Below, one piece after another: positions 42,448-48,771 of a stretch of DNA of 58,699 bases; position 1 is the first letter of the stretch; every line of letters starts with the position of its first letter. The stretch comes from a virus: positions 1 to 58,699 of IMG/VR virus record IMGVR_UViG_3300008262_000059. One strand, 5' to 3'. The notes beneath the pieces were generated by a model. That model saw only the letters and a program-made list of their open reading frames with translations. It ran no database searches and was not told where the DNA came from. Made by a program: the position numbers and the translations under genes.

Positions 42448-42464
42448 GGTCCACGGTCCTTTGT

Positions 42465-42899
42465 TCAAGAGTTGACAGACTTACGCACGCAGTACGGTTT
42501 TTGTTTCAGCCTGTCCCGCACGCCCTTGGGTTCGAGGTGCGAGAACATGCCGTTCGAATAACGCGGACAGTCCAGAGCAAGGCCCATCGACACCATCTCC
42601 GCGTTGATGGACTTCCCGCTCGACGTGAAGCAATGCGCCACAACACGACCGTGCGAGGGATTGCCCATCGGGTGACAGCGGATCGACCCCGCCGTGCGGA
42701 TCAAAAGGCGAAGGCCGTCCCGCGCCGCTTTGCCGTGGCGCTCGTCCATCTCCTCCGCGTCGATCCCATACAGGCGCACGCTCTGGCTGGCGAAGTACAA
42801 GGTGTCCCCGTCATAGGCTGACGGGTGCCCCTCGATGGATAGGGCGGGCTGGGTGAACAGAAGGGCGCACAAGCCGGTGACTGCTGGAGAACAGGTCAT
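42465..42899 (-). CDS. Staphylococcal-nuclease-like (SNase) protein, exported
   Basis: 144 residues from ATG 42899 with GAGGGG upstream. A signal-like N-terminus (PAVTGLCALLFTQPALSIEG) is followed by SNase motifs: AYDGDTLYFASQSVRLYGID, AEEMDERHGKAARDGLRLLI, HGRVVAHCF and GKSINAEMVSMGLALDC. The active-site pattern (Asp near DGDT, Arg in VRLYGID, Asp/Glu in AEEMDE) is mostly kept. It may degrade extracellular or periplasmic nucleic acid, for example host or rival phage DNA. Role inferred. Confidence 0.72.
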   Translation of the reverse strand: MTCSPAVTGLCALLFTQPALSIEGHPSAYDGDTLYFASQSVRLYGIDAEEMDERHGKAARDGLRLLIRTAGSIRCHPMGNPSHGRVVAHCFTSSGKSINAEMVSMGLALDCPRYSNGMFSHLEPKGVRDRLKQKPYCVRKSVNS

Positions 42900-42900
42900 G

Positions 42901-43155
42901 TCAGACGTTCCCCTCTCCAGAGTCACGCCGACCGAAGGCGCTCCATGCGTCGTGCGCTTCCTCCCTCCAGTCGAAGTCATCGTCCGACATTTCAGAGGCG
43001 GTCTTCTCACCAATCTCCAAGGCTTCGTCTACGTCAGACGCTGACACGTTCAGGACGTGCTGTAACCTGACAGTTCGCTCGATCACGATGGCGAAGCCGC
43101 GGGGGGCGTTGGAGGATCGCTGTTTGCGGGGGGTGCTTGCTGGGGCCTTAGCCAT
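42901..43155 (-). CDS. Hypothetical protein (84 aa)
   Basis: ATG 43155 two bases after the stop of the gene at 43158-43418. Basic N-terminus (APASTPRKQRSSNAPRG), a strand-helix middle (FAIVIERTVRLQHVLNVSAS, DVDEALEIGEKTASEMSDDD), and an acidic/tryptophan end. No family assigned. The stop is two bases from the nuclease start. Confidence 0.65.
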   Translation of the reverse strand: MAKAPASTPRKQRSSNAPRGFAIVIERTVRLQHVLNVSASDVDEALEIGEKTASEMSDDDFDWREEAHDAWSAFGRRDSGEGNV

Positions 43156-43157
43156 GT

Positions 43158-43418
43158 TCAGGCGTCCTCGTGCTTGCGGACGAACAGGACGACAGGTTTG
43201 TCGTCGTCCTTGCGATGGATGGTGATGAGGTCCTCATCGTGGATCACGGTCCATGGATCTTTGCGCCCGTCCTGAAGACAGGCTTCAAAGACAAGCAGCA
43301 GCGCGTCCGTGGAAGGAGGGGGAATAAGCCGGAGCGTCATCAGGAAGGCGATGAGATCACGGAAATCGTTGCGGTCGAGGTGGTCCACGGTGCCTTCGCG
43401 GACATCAAACTTGTTCAT
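43158..43418 (-). CDS. First gene of leftward operon (86 aa)
   Basis: ATG 43418 with GAAAGGG upstream; earlier in-frame codons to 43484 would overlap the promoter. MNKFDVREGTVDHLDRNDFR, DLIAFLMTLRLIPPPSTDAL and HDEDLITIHRKDDDKPVVLF form a small alpha/beta domain. Unknown function. As first gene after the strong promoter it should be among the most expressed of the set. Confidence 0.7.
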   Translation of the reverse strand: MNKFDVREGTVDHLDRNDFRDLIAFLMTLRLIPPPSTDALLLVFEACLQDGRKDPWTVIHDEDLITIHRKDDDKPVVLFVRKHEDA

Positions 43419-43455
43419 AACAACACCCTTTCTATGGTTTGTTTCCACAACACTA

Positions 43456-43484
43456 ATTAAAGCACGTTCTGAAGAGTAAATCAA
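43456..43484 (-). promoter_or_regulatory. Sigma70-like promoter of the leftward operon
   Basis: Reading leftward: TTGATT (43484-43479), 17-bp spacer, TTTAAT (43461-43456). Four of six and five of six consensus matches at perfect spacing. It lies 38 bp upstream of ATG 43418 and has no other gene in front, so it probably drives the genes from 43418 down to 38753. Confidence 0.7.
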
Positions 43485-43499
43485 GCGGGATGTGGCGGG

Positions 43500-43700
43500 G
43501 GCGGGCGGGAGAAATATCTATAAGGGAGATCAATATATTAGAAATATAGTCTGCAAGCCTTTGAATATATTTAGATAGTTGCATATACGCGTACGCAGGT
43601 GAGAGCCCCCGCAAAAAGCTGAAAAAGCCGCTATCGTATATATATCCGTATAAACAGTGAGTTACAGAATATATCGCCAATATATCCCATTATCTTATAG
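43500..43700. other. AT-rich region with repeated ATAT motifs
   Basis: This stretch is far more AT-rich than the rest and carries many ATAT units (GAAATATCTA, CAATATATTA, GAAATATAGT, GAATATATTT, CGTATATATATCCGTAT, GAATATATCGCCAATATAT). It lies between the leftward operon promoter and the rightward terminase operon, with no convincing gene. It could be a replication origin, an A/T-rich upstream element or a silencing-protein target. Confidence 0.5.
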
Positions 43701-43800
43701 AGAAGTGGGGGGCCGGGCCTGTCACGCTCATGCCTTGGGGCTTGTACCTGTCAACCGTTGTTGATACCTGTATTCCCGACGGGGCAGGAGAAGCTTTGAC

Positions 43801-44523
43801 GTGGCAGGCAAACCCAAGATTCCGATCACATCTTTGAAGATCATGGGCGAAAAGGCGTACGGTCTGACGCCTCGGCAAGAACTGTTTGCAAAGACGTACG
43901 CGACAGAGAACGTCACGCAGACTGAGGCTGCCAGACGGGCGGGCTTCAGCAATCCGGCGTGGGCGGCGTCGCGTCTGATGAACGGGCGCGATTACCCACA
44001 CGTCTTACGTCGTATCGTCGAGCTTAAACAGGAACTGTCACGCAAGTACGAAGTCACCTTCGAGAACCACGTAAAGAAGATGGCCGAGATTCGTGACATG
44101 GCCTTGGCTGACAAGAACTATGCGTCCGCAGTGGCGGCGGAGAAGGCGCGCGGTCAGGTGGCAGGTCTGTACATCGCCCGTCACGAGATCATGGTTGGCA
44201 AGATCGACCAGATGAGTCGTGACGAGGTGCTGGCCGAGATTAAAAAGCTTCAGGAAGAGTACCCTGTGCTTGCGGTGGCGACCGCCCCGAAGCAGGACAT
44301 CATGCCCGTCATAGAGGACGCGACCTTTGAAGACGTCACAGAGCCCGTTAGAGCCTCGCAGGAGGGGGTTGGATATGAGTCTGACAGCGAGGACCCTGAA
44401 CACGGAGGCGGGCGTCTGGAAGAGCCTCAGCGGCGCGACGACGGGGCTGGTTCATTGGACGAGGATCGAGGCCCGCGTCGGCACCGGAATCCCCGATCTG
44501 AATGGCGCGATGACGGACCTTGA
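43801..44523 (+). CDS. Terminase small subunit
   Basis: 240 residues from GTG 43801, with AGGAGAA upstream. N-terminal helix-turn-helix region LTPRQELFAKTYATENVTQT, EAARRAGFSNPAWAASRLMN, HVLRRIVELK is typical of the Terminase_2 small subunit, which recognises the packaging site. Residues 80-165 are coiled. The last 50 residues (GGRLEEPQRRDDGAGSLDED) read as low-complexity because they are read over the start of the next gene in another frame. Confidence 0.78.
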   Translation: MAGKPKIPITSLKIMGEKAYGLTPRQELFAKTYATENVTQTEAARRAGFSNPAWAASRLMNGRDYPHVLRRIVELKQELSRKYEVTFENHVKKMAEIRDMALADKNYASAVAAEKARGQVAGLYIARHEIMVGKIDQMSRDEVLAEIKKLQEEYPVLAVATAPKQDIMPVIEDATFEDVTEPVRASQEGVGYESDSEDPEHGGGRLEEPQRRDDGAGSLDEDRGPRRHRNPRSEWRDDGP

Positions 44524-44806
44524 GTTTTGGCTGGAGCTGAAGGTTGTGAAGACTGTCAGCTTCAAAACCGAAGGTTTGTGGCGTCCCAATCAGGTGGCGT
44601 GGCAGACCAAGCGATGCCAGTCCACACCCGATAGGGTCTGGAATGTTGTCAGCTATCCGGAGGGTCAGTCTGTCAGGCTGTACCGTGGCGATAAGGTCTT
44701 CGACCTGAACCGGGGAATCGCCGCGAAGCCGGACTTTGAAACGCACCTCCCCCCAAACTGGATTGCAATGCTGGATTTCATCGGGCGCAAGAATGGCAAA
44801 GCGTAA
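44375..44806 (+). CDS. PD-(D/E)XK nuclease, VRR-NUC-like
   Basis: 143 residues from ATG 44375, with GGAGGGGG seven bases upstream. Core: TGLVHWTRIEARVGTGIPDL, then DLEFWLELKVVK, giving the nuclease pattern PDL...ELK, and GLWRPNQVAWQTKRC, typical of phage Holliday-junction-type or VRR-NUC nucleases. It starts inside the small terminase gene, overlapping it by 149 bases in another frame. Its product may resolve branched DNA before packaging. Confidence 0.75.
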   Translation: MSLTARTLNTEAGVWKSLSGATTGLVHWTRIEARVGTGIPDLNGAMTDLEFWLELKVVKTVSFKTEGLWRPNQVAWQTKRCQSTPDRVWNVVSYPEGQSVRLYRGDKVFDLNRGIAAKPDFETHLPPNWIAMLDFIGRKNGKA

Positions 44807-45164
44807 TCCTGTCAGTTATAAAATCATCGTGCCGGAGGATTTCTTTTCCTTCTTGGACGCGGCTATTGAACACGCGCAGCGAACACGGGGCGTAAAGGTC
44901 TCGCGCCGCCGCGTCTGCATGGCGTCCGGTTTGTCGCACGCGACCATCTGGGAAGCTGAGAAGTCGAAGCGTGATCTCAAGTTTTCGACAATCATCCGGT
45001 GCTGCACCGTCTTAGGCTATGAGATGAAGCTTGTTCGGCTGCCTCCGCCCCAGTCTGTCACGGATTACGATGAGGCCATCCGCGAGAGGCCGGGGAAACG
45101 GAAGACTCCGCCGCGCGGGGGCGTGAACTTCTTCAAGCGCAAAGAGGCTGCGCCCCCTGAATAG
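44793..45164 (+). CDS. XRE-like helix-turn-helix protein
   Basis: 123 residues from ATG 44793, overlapping the nuclease stop by 14 bases. HTH region: KVSRRRVCMASGLSHATIWE, AEKSKRDLKFSTIIRCCTVL, GYEMKLVRLPPPQ, the usual Cro/CI-like layout (helices, then the LGYEMKLV-like last helix). The C-terminal tail is basic and ends PPE. It may repress the terminase operon. A stem-loop and tandem repeats follow the stop codon. Confidence 0.7.
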   Translation: MAKRNPVSYKIIVPEDFFSFLDAAIEHAQRTRGVKVSRRRVCMASGLSHATIWEAEKSKRDLKFSTIIRCCTVLGYEMKLVRLPPPQSVTDYDEAIRERPGKRKTPPRGGVNFFKRKEAAPPE

Positions 45165-45171
45165 GGGGCGC
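45150..45171. terminator. Perfect stem-loop at the end of the HTH gene
   Basis: GCGCCCCCT (45150-45158), loop GAAT, AGGGGGCGC (45163-45171). It overlaps the last codons and stop of the HTH gene. There is no T run. It stands between that gene and a convergent gene, so it probably ends or stabilises transcripts from both sides. Confidence 0.65.
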
Positions 45172-45229
45172 GATGACGGTCGGAATTTAGGGCGCGATGA
45201 CGGTCGGAATTTAGGGCGCGATGACGGTC
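45166..45229 (+). repeat. 24-bp tandem repeat, 2.7 copies
   Basis: Unit GGGCGCGATGACGGTCGGAA (then TTTA) occurs at 45166-45189 and 45190-45213 without change; a third copy matches for 16 bases (45214-45229). It lies in the short gap between convergent genes and overlaps the right arm of the hairpin at 45163-45171. Confidence 0.85.
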
Positions 45230-45256
45230 TGAACCCCAGGAGCCTGGGCTGGGCTG

Positions 45257-45613
45257 TCAGAACCCCGCCCAGCTGATCCGGTCTGCCCCCTGCCTGTCCT
45301 CGAACACGTTTCCGCGCCGAAAGTTGAGGGCGGGCGTCTGCCAGCCTGCGGCCTTCAATATGTCGCCGCGCTGGAACCCGCCGCCGTCTGACAGAACGAC
45401 AAACGAGTGCGCGCTGCGCCCGTTGCGCCGTCCGTCGATGATCTTGACGTATTTTCTGCCTATCTCAAGGGTGAGACTGACAGAAAAGTCTTCGATCATT
45501 TCCGCGACGTGCGATTCCTCTCCGCGTCCCTGCCAGCTGGCGCGATAGTCCTCCGCGAGTCGTTCAAGGTAGGCCATGAGGGCTGCGCCCATGTCGGCGT
45601 CAATCTGTGGCAT
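45257..45613 (-). CDS. Hypothetical protein of the AAA/vWA cassette (118 aa)
   Basis: CAGGAGC before ATG 45613. N-terminal helices (PQIDADMGAALMAYLERLAE) then a beta domain (IEDFSVSLTLEIGRKYVKII, SFVVLSDGGGFQRGDILKAA, FRRGNVFEDRQGADRISWAG). It is the last gene of the leftward cassette; a strong hairpin lies between it and the vWA gene. No family recognised; it might be a substrate or adaptor of the AAA+ system. Confidence 0.65.
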   Translation of the reverse strand: MPQIDADMGAALMAYLERLAEDYRASWQGRGEESHVAEMIEDFSVSLTLEIGRKYVKIIDGRRNGRSAHSFVVLSDGGGFQRGDILKAAGWQTPALNFRRGNVFEDRQGADRISWAGF

Positions 45614-45640
45614 GGTGTTCGCTCCTGCGCGTGGGTGAGC

Positions 45641-45663
45641 GCGTCCGGCGCGATGCCGGACGC
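45641..45663. terminator. Intercistronic GC-rich hairpin
   Basis: GCGTCCGGC (45641-45649), loop GCGAT, GCCGGACGC (45655-45663): a perfect 9-bp stem between the vWA-like gene and the next leftward gene. There is no T run, so partial termination or mRNA processing is more likely than a full stop. Confidence 0.6.
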
Positions 45664-45688
45664 TGTGCTGCTGGTCCTGCCGGGGCCG

Positions 45689-46594
45689 CTATGCAGCCTC
45701 GGTCACGGGCGCGCCACCGTGGCGCGTCATCATGTTATCAAGCCACTGCTCGGGGTTCTTGATCGCCTCATCGCTGATGTGCGCCGCGCCGATATAGAGG
45801 CTTTCGCAGGCGTCGGGGATCGCGCGGGACAGGATTGCGTGCGCGTGCTCCCTGATCGCGGTCGGGCCCGCCCTGTAGGGCCAGAGTAAGTTACCGTCCC
45901 CGTTCGGCGCGCTCTCAGTCTCGTATGCCGCGCCGTAGTACAGGCGGCGCGCGGTCGAGGCTTGGCCCAGAATGTGCGCCATGCGTGCAAGGTCAAGTGG
46001 GGCCGTGTCGCAGCGCGTGAACACGTGCGTGGTGTCGTATGTGCGGTCGCCCTTCAAGTGGCCGCACGTGACGCTGACGCCCACATAAAGACTCACGGGG
46101 CGACTGGCCGAAAGCATCCGGACAAGCGCGAGAATGGCTGCGCCGCGCTTTTCTAGGTTCGCAGCGCTGATCCCTTGGCTTGATGCCACGTCAACGATAA
46201 TCGCGAGCGGGGCCTGATCGCTCGCGATGCGCTGGCGGCGGTTCATCGCGAGCGGGTGTCCTGCGAGCATTGCGGGCACGTTGGGCGAGCCTCCCGCCAC
46301 GCTGGGCACGATTTGCCAGCGGCGGGAGACTAGGGGGCGGTTTGTCAGTTTCTCAAGGTAAGCGTCGGACGCCGGGACAAGTGCCGGATCGCCTTCCTTG
46401 AAGCGGGCCAGCGACTCGTCAAAGGTCTGGTTTCCGCTCCAGCTGTCGCGACGGCCTTTCCGGCTGTCGCGCTCCGGGTTCACGCTCGCGAATAGCTGCG
46501 CGGTCTGGGCGGGGTCCCCGATCAAGAACGTATCGGACGCCGTGGGGTAGTCCTTGCGGATCGCCGGAATGGCGTCGAGGCGGGTGCGGATCAT
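45689..46594 (-). CDS. vWA-like protein (DUF7192-like), partner of AAA+ gene
   Basis: 301 residues, GGGAG before ATG 46594, starting three bases after the AAA+ stop. The C-terminal half has a Rossmann-like vWA pattern: APLAIIVDVASSQGISAANL, RGAAILALVRMLSASRPVSL, YVGVSVTCG. The metal site reads DVASS rather than the classic DxSxS, so metal binding may be altered. In MoxR/RavA, NorQ and CobS systems an AAA+ motor works with a vWA protein to remodel a target. The pairing and order here fit that design. Confidence 0.6.
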   Translation of the reverse strand: MIRTRLDAIPAIRKDYPTASDTFLIGDPAQTAQLFASVNPERDSRKGRRDSWSGNQTFDESLARFKEGDPALVPASDAYLEKLTNRPLVSRRWQIVPSVAGGSPNVPAMLAGHPLAMNRRQRIASDQAPLAIIVDVASSQGISAANLEKRGAAILALVRMLSASRPVSLYVGVSVTCGHLKGDRTYDTTHVFTRCDTAPLDLARMAHILGQASTARRLYYGAAYETESAPNGDGNLLWPYRAGPTAIREHAHAILSRAIPDACESLYIGAAHISDEAIKNPEQWLDNMMTRHGGAPVTEAA

Positions 46595-46597
46595 GGC

Positions 46598-48001
46598 TCA
46601 GGCTCCCTCGATCATGCGGCGTTGCTCGTCGCTCAGGCCCGCGAGATAGGTCATCTGCGCGGCCTCGTCGGGTGTGAAGCCTGCGGCGATAAGGGCCGCC
46701 CCTGCGCGCATCTGACGGGCGTCGATCAAGTGCTTGAGGCCAGCGGCTCGGGCACGCTCCCGCGCCGCCTGCACGCGGCGGGCGAAGGCTGCATCCCCCG
46801 CGAGCGCGATTTCGAGGGCGGGGTCAGCGTCGAACGGAATCTTGATCGGGAAGCGGGACAGGAACGCTGCATCCATGCGGTTTCGGCCCACAAAATCCGC
46901 TGTCGCGCCGGTCCCCCACGTGTTACCGGCTCCGACGATCACACAATTCGGGTGACGCTGCACGGTGCGGTCGGGGAAAGGGCAGTATCCGTTCGAGAGT
47001 GGCAAATTGAGCGCAAGGGTCGCATCCGGTCCCCAGCTGTCCAACTCGTCGAACAAAATAAGCCCGCCGAACTCGAACGCGCGCCGGAACTCGGTCGCAT
47101 GATAGTTGCCACCGGCGTCCACGAACCCCAGAAGCTCGAACGTCTGGTTCATTGCGCCATGCGCGAAGAAGTCGAGCCCTAACGCCTGTGCAACCTGTTT
47201 GCAGGCGTGCGATTTTCCAACGGCGGTTCCGCCCGTCAAGAATATCTGCGGGGCGAAGCCGTCTGGCGTGCGCGCGGTCGCGGCGCGGATCAGTTTCGCA
47301 AGCTGCGGGTGCGAATGTCCTTCGGTCGTGCCAGTGGTGCCATCCCAGCGCGCAACCTCGATCCGGACCGTTTGGACGTTCTCAAGGCGTCGCTCGACCA
47401 TGCGGGTGATCTCAGGCGCCAGCGCGCCCATGATGTGCGGGAGGACCATTGCAGCCAGTGCGGCCCCTGCGGCGTCTCCTGTCGGGGCGATGGTCGGCGT
47501 CGGGATCGGCGCGGGGGTCTCTGCCGCTGCGGGCGGCGGGGGCGGCGTGTCGGTTGCTGCGGCTGTCGTGCTGCCAGTCGTCGCGCCAGCGCGTTGGGCC
47601 GTCTCGATTGCGCGTTCAACATATCGCAGTTGCGCGTCGGTCGCCCAGCCTCCTTGCTTCGTCGTGATCGTCGAGAGGATTGCCAACGCTTTGTCAGCCG
47701 TTTCGTCGTGGCCAAGCGCGCGCAGGCGGGTTTGAATTTCCGCAAAGCGGCGGGCGGCGTCCGTGGTCGTCTCAGGGGTGTTCGTGCGCTCTTTCATGTT
47801 CTCGGTCTCCGTCTCGGCGTTCTCGAGGGTGTGTTCAATGTCGATGCCCAGCGTGGCGCAGGCGTTCAAAGTCTCGGTGCTGGTGAGCCCCGAAGCGTCG
47901 ATGCCGCGGGTTTTCCGGTAGTCCTGCCAGCCGGGATGCTTGATGATCGCGCGGCGCAATATCAGGCGCTCGTCGATTGTCAGTCTTCGGTGCTCTGTCA
48001 T
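46598..48001 (-). CDS. MoxR/CobS-type AAA+ ATPase
   Basis: 467 residues. After a helical N-terminus and a Pro-rich linker (PPPPPAAAETPAPIPTPTIA), the ATPase core has Walker A GGTAVGKS (257-264), Walker B LILFDELD (314-321), sensor GAGN (357-360) and arginine-finger region RNRMDAAFLSRF (373-384). It resembles CobS/MoxR ATPases, which act with vWA partners. Read leftwards from the 770-bp intergenic region. The cassette is inserted between the two terminase genes and is transcribed against them, suggesting a separate origin. Confidence 0.78.
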   Translation of the reverse strand: MTEHRRLTIDERLILRRAIIKHPGWQDYRKTRGIDASGLTSTETLNACATLGIDIEHTLENAETETENMKERTNTPETTTDAARRFAEIQTRLRALGHDETADKALAILSTITTKQGGWATDAQLRYVERAIETAQRAGATTGSTTAAATDTPPPPPAAAETPAPIPTPTIAPTGDAAGAALAAMVLPHIMGALAPEITRMVERRLENVQTVRIEVARWDGTTGTTEGHSHPQLAKLIRAATARTPDGFAPQIFLTGGTAVGKSHACKQVAQALGLDFFAHGAMNQTFELLGFVDAGGNYHATEFRRAFEFGGLILFDELDSWGPDATLALNLPLSNGYCPFPDRTVQRHPNCVIVGAGNTWGTGATADFVGRNRMDAAFLSRFPIKIPFDADPALEIALAGDAAFARRVQAARERARAAGLKHLIDARQMRAGAALIAAGFTPDEAAQMTYLAGLSDEQRRMIEGA

Positions 48002-48063
48002 GCTCTAGCCCTTTCTGTCGGCTGCTGAGTCAACGCTTTCCTTGTCTCATGATTCGGCCCCAG

Positions 48064-48388
48064 CTGTCAACGCGAATTGATAGACCGTTCTTTTTTTCGC
48101 TTTCATTCCGCTTCCGAAACATACTCCCGGCCTCTGGGCCGTGGTCCGTGATCCCCGCCCCTCCTGTCATGCTCCCGCTGTCATCTGTCAAAGGTCCCTG
48201 CGCCGCGGCGCTTTCCCGGCCCTGTCCCTGATTTTCTGCCAGCTGTCATCCGGTGCGGCTGTCATTGGTGCACGGTCCCCGGCCCTTGGTCCCTTGGCTG
48301 TCATTCATTGTCAGCTGTCAGGCGGAGGCTGGGCGTGCAGCTGTCAGGGTGGCAGCTGTCACGGGTCCCTTGCCCTGTCACGCTGTCA
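48064..48388 (+). repeat. Cluster of 12 CTGTCA motifs in one orientation
   Basis: CTGTCA begins at 48064, 48164, 48178, 48185, 48243, 48259, 48298, 48315, 48341, 48356, 48375 and 48383; nine are preceded by G. All are on the + strand. GGTCC(C) recurs among them at least six times. Reading in the leftward direction each is TGACAG. The cluster covers the upstream region of the AAA+ gene; spacing is irregular, so it is not a simple tandem repeat. A protein-binding array is likely. Confidence 0.85.
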
Positions 48389-48489
48389 GGATTGCGCGCG
48401 GTTCGCGGACCCCGGTCCCCCGCCCGCGGCCCCCCGCTCGCGCGACCGCGCGTATATCACTATTTCTGCCGCTATTTTTTCAGTCGCGA

Positions 48490-48514
48490 AAAGTTTACTG
48501 CCGAGTTAAACTTT
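48490..48514. other. 8-bp inverted repeat
   Basis: AAAGTTTA (48490-48497), 9-base loop, TAAACTTT (48507-48514). It is AT-rich between GC-rich flanks, about 100 bp before the parS site. It may be an operator; a terminator is less likely because no T run follows. Confidence 0.5.
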
Positions 48515-48616
48515 CTCAGGCGTTTCGGTGGCGTTACGATCTTCTCTCCCGTGGACCCCGGTCCCCGGTTCATGTACAAAGGCCCAAGGGACCCTACCCC
48601 CACCCACTGGAAAAAA

Positions 48617-48632
48617 TGTTTCACGTGAAACA
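48617..48632. promoter_or_regulatory. parS: Perfect parS (ParB-binding) site
   Basis: TGTTTCACGTGAAACA is identical at all 16 positions to the bacterial chromosomal parS consensus recognised by ParB/Spo0J; flanking A and T extend the palindrome to 18 bp (48616-48633). It lies in the non-coding gap 139 bp before the large terminase ATG. No canonical ParA or ParB gene was recognised in this genome, so the partner would be host ParB. Confidence 0.85.
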
Positions 48633-48771
48633 TCCCTCGTCGTCCAAGTACGACTACCCCGTCCCAACCAGCGGACCTGCGATGCGTGGCTGATGGGCGG
48701 GCCGATCACGGACAAGTGACCTTTACTTATTAGGCTTTTGTAAGTATGTGAGGAGACCTGAGAGGTCCCTC

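Noticed and set aside
43453-43680. Leftward reading of 75 codons over the AT-rich island
   Set aside because: TTG start, no ribosome site, composition driven by ATAT repeats, and it contains the strong promoter at 43456-43484. More likely non-coding.
48042-48070. TTGACA (leftward, 48070-48065) as -35 for the AAA+ gene
   Set aside because: The sequence 17 bases on (AGACAA) is a poor -10, and TTGACA here is part of the CTGTCA repeat family.
48141-48719. Several overlapping open readings between the AAA+ gene and terL
   Set aside because: They consist of repeats of the CTGTCA and GGTCC words read in three frames, have no ribosome sites and no family-like pattern; one runs through parS.
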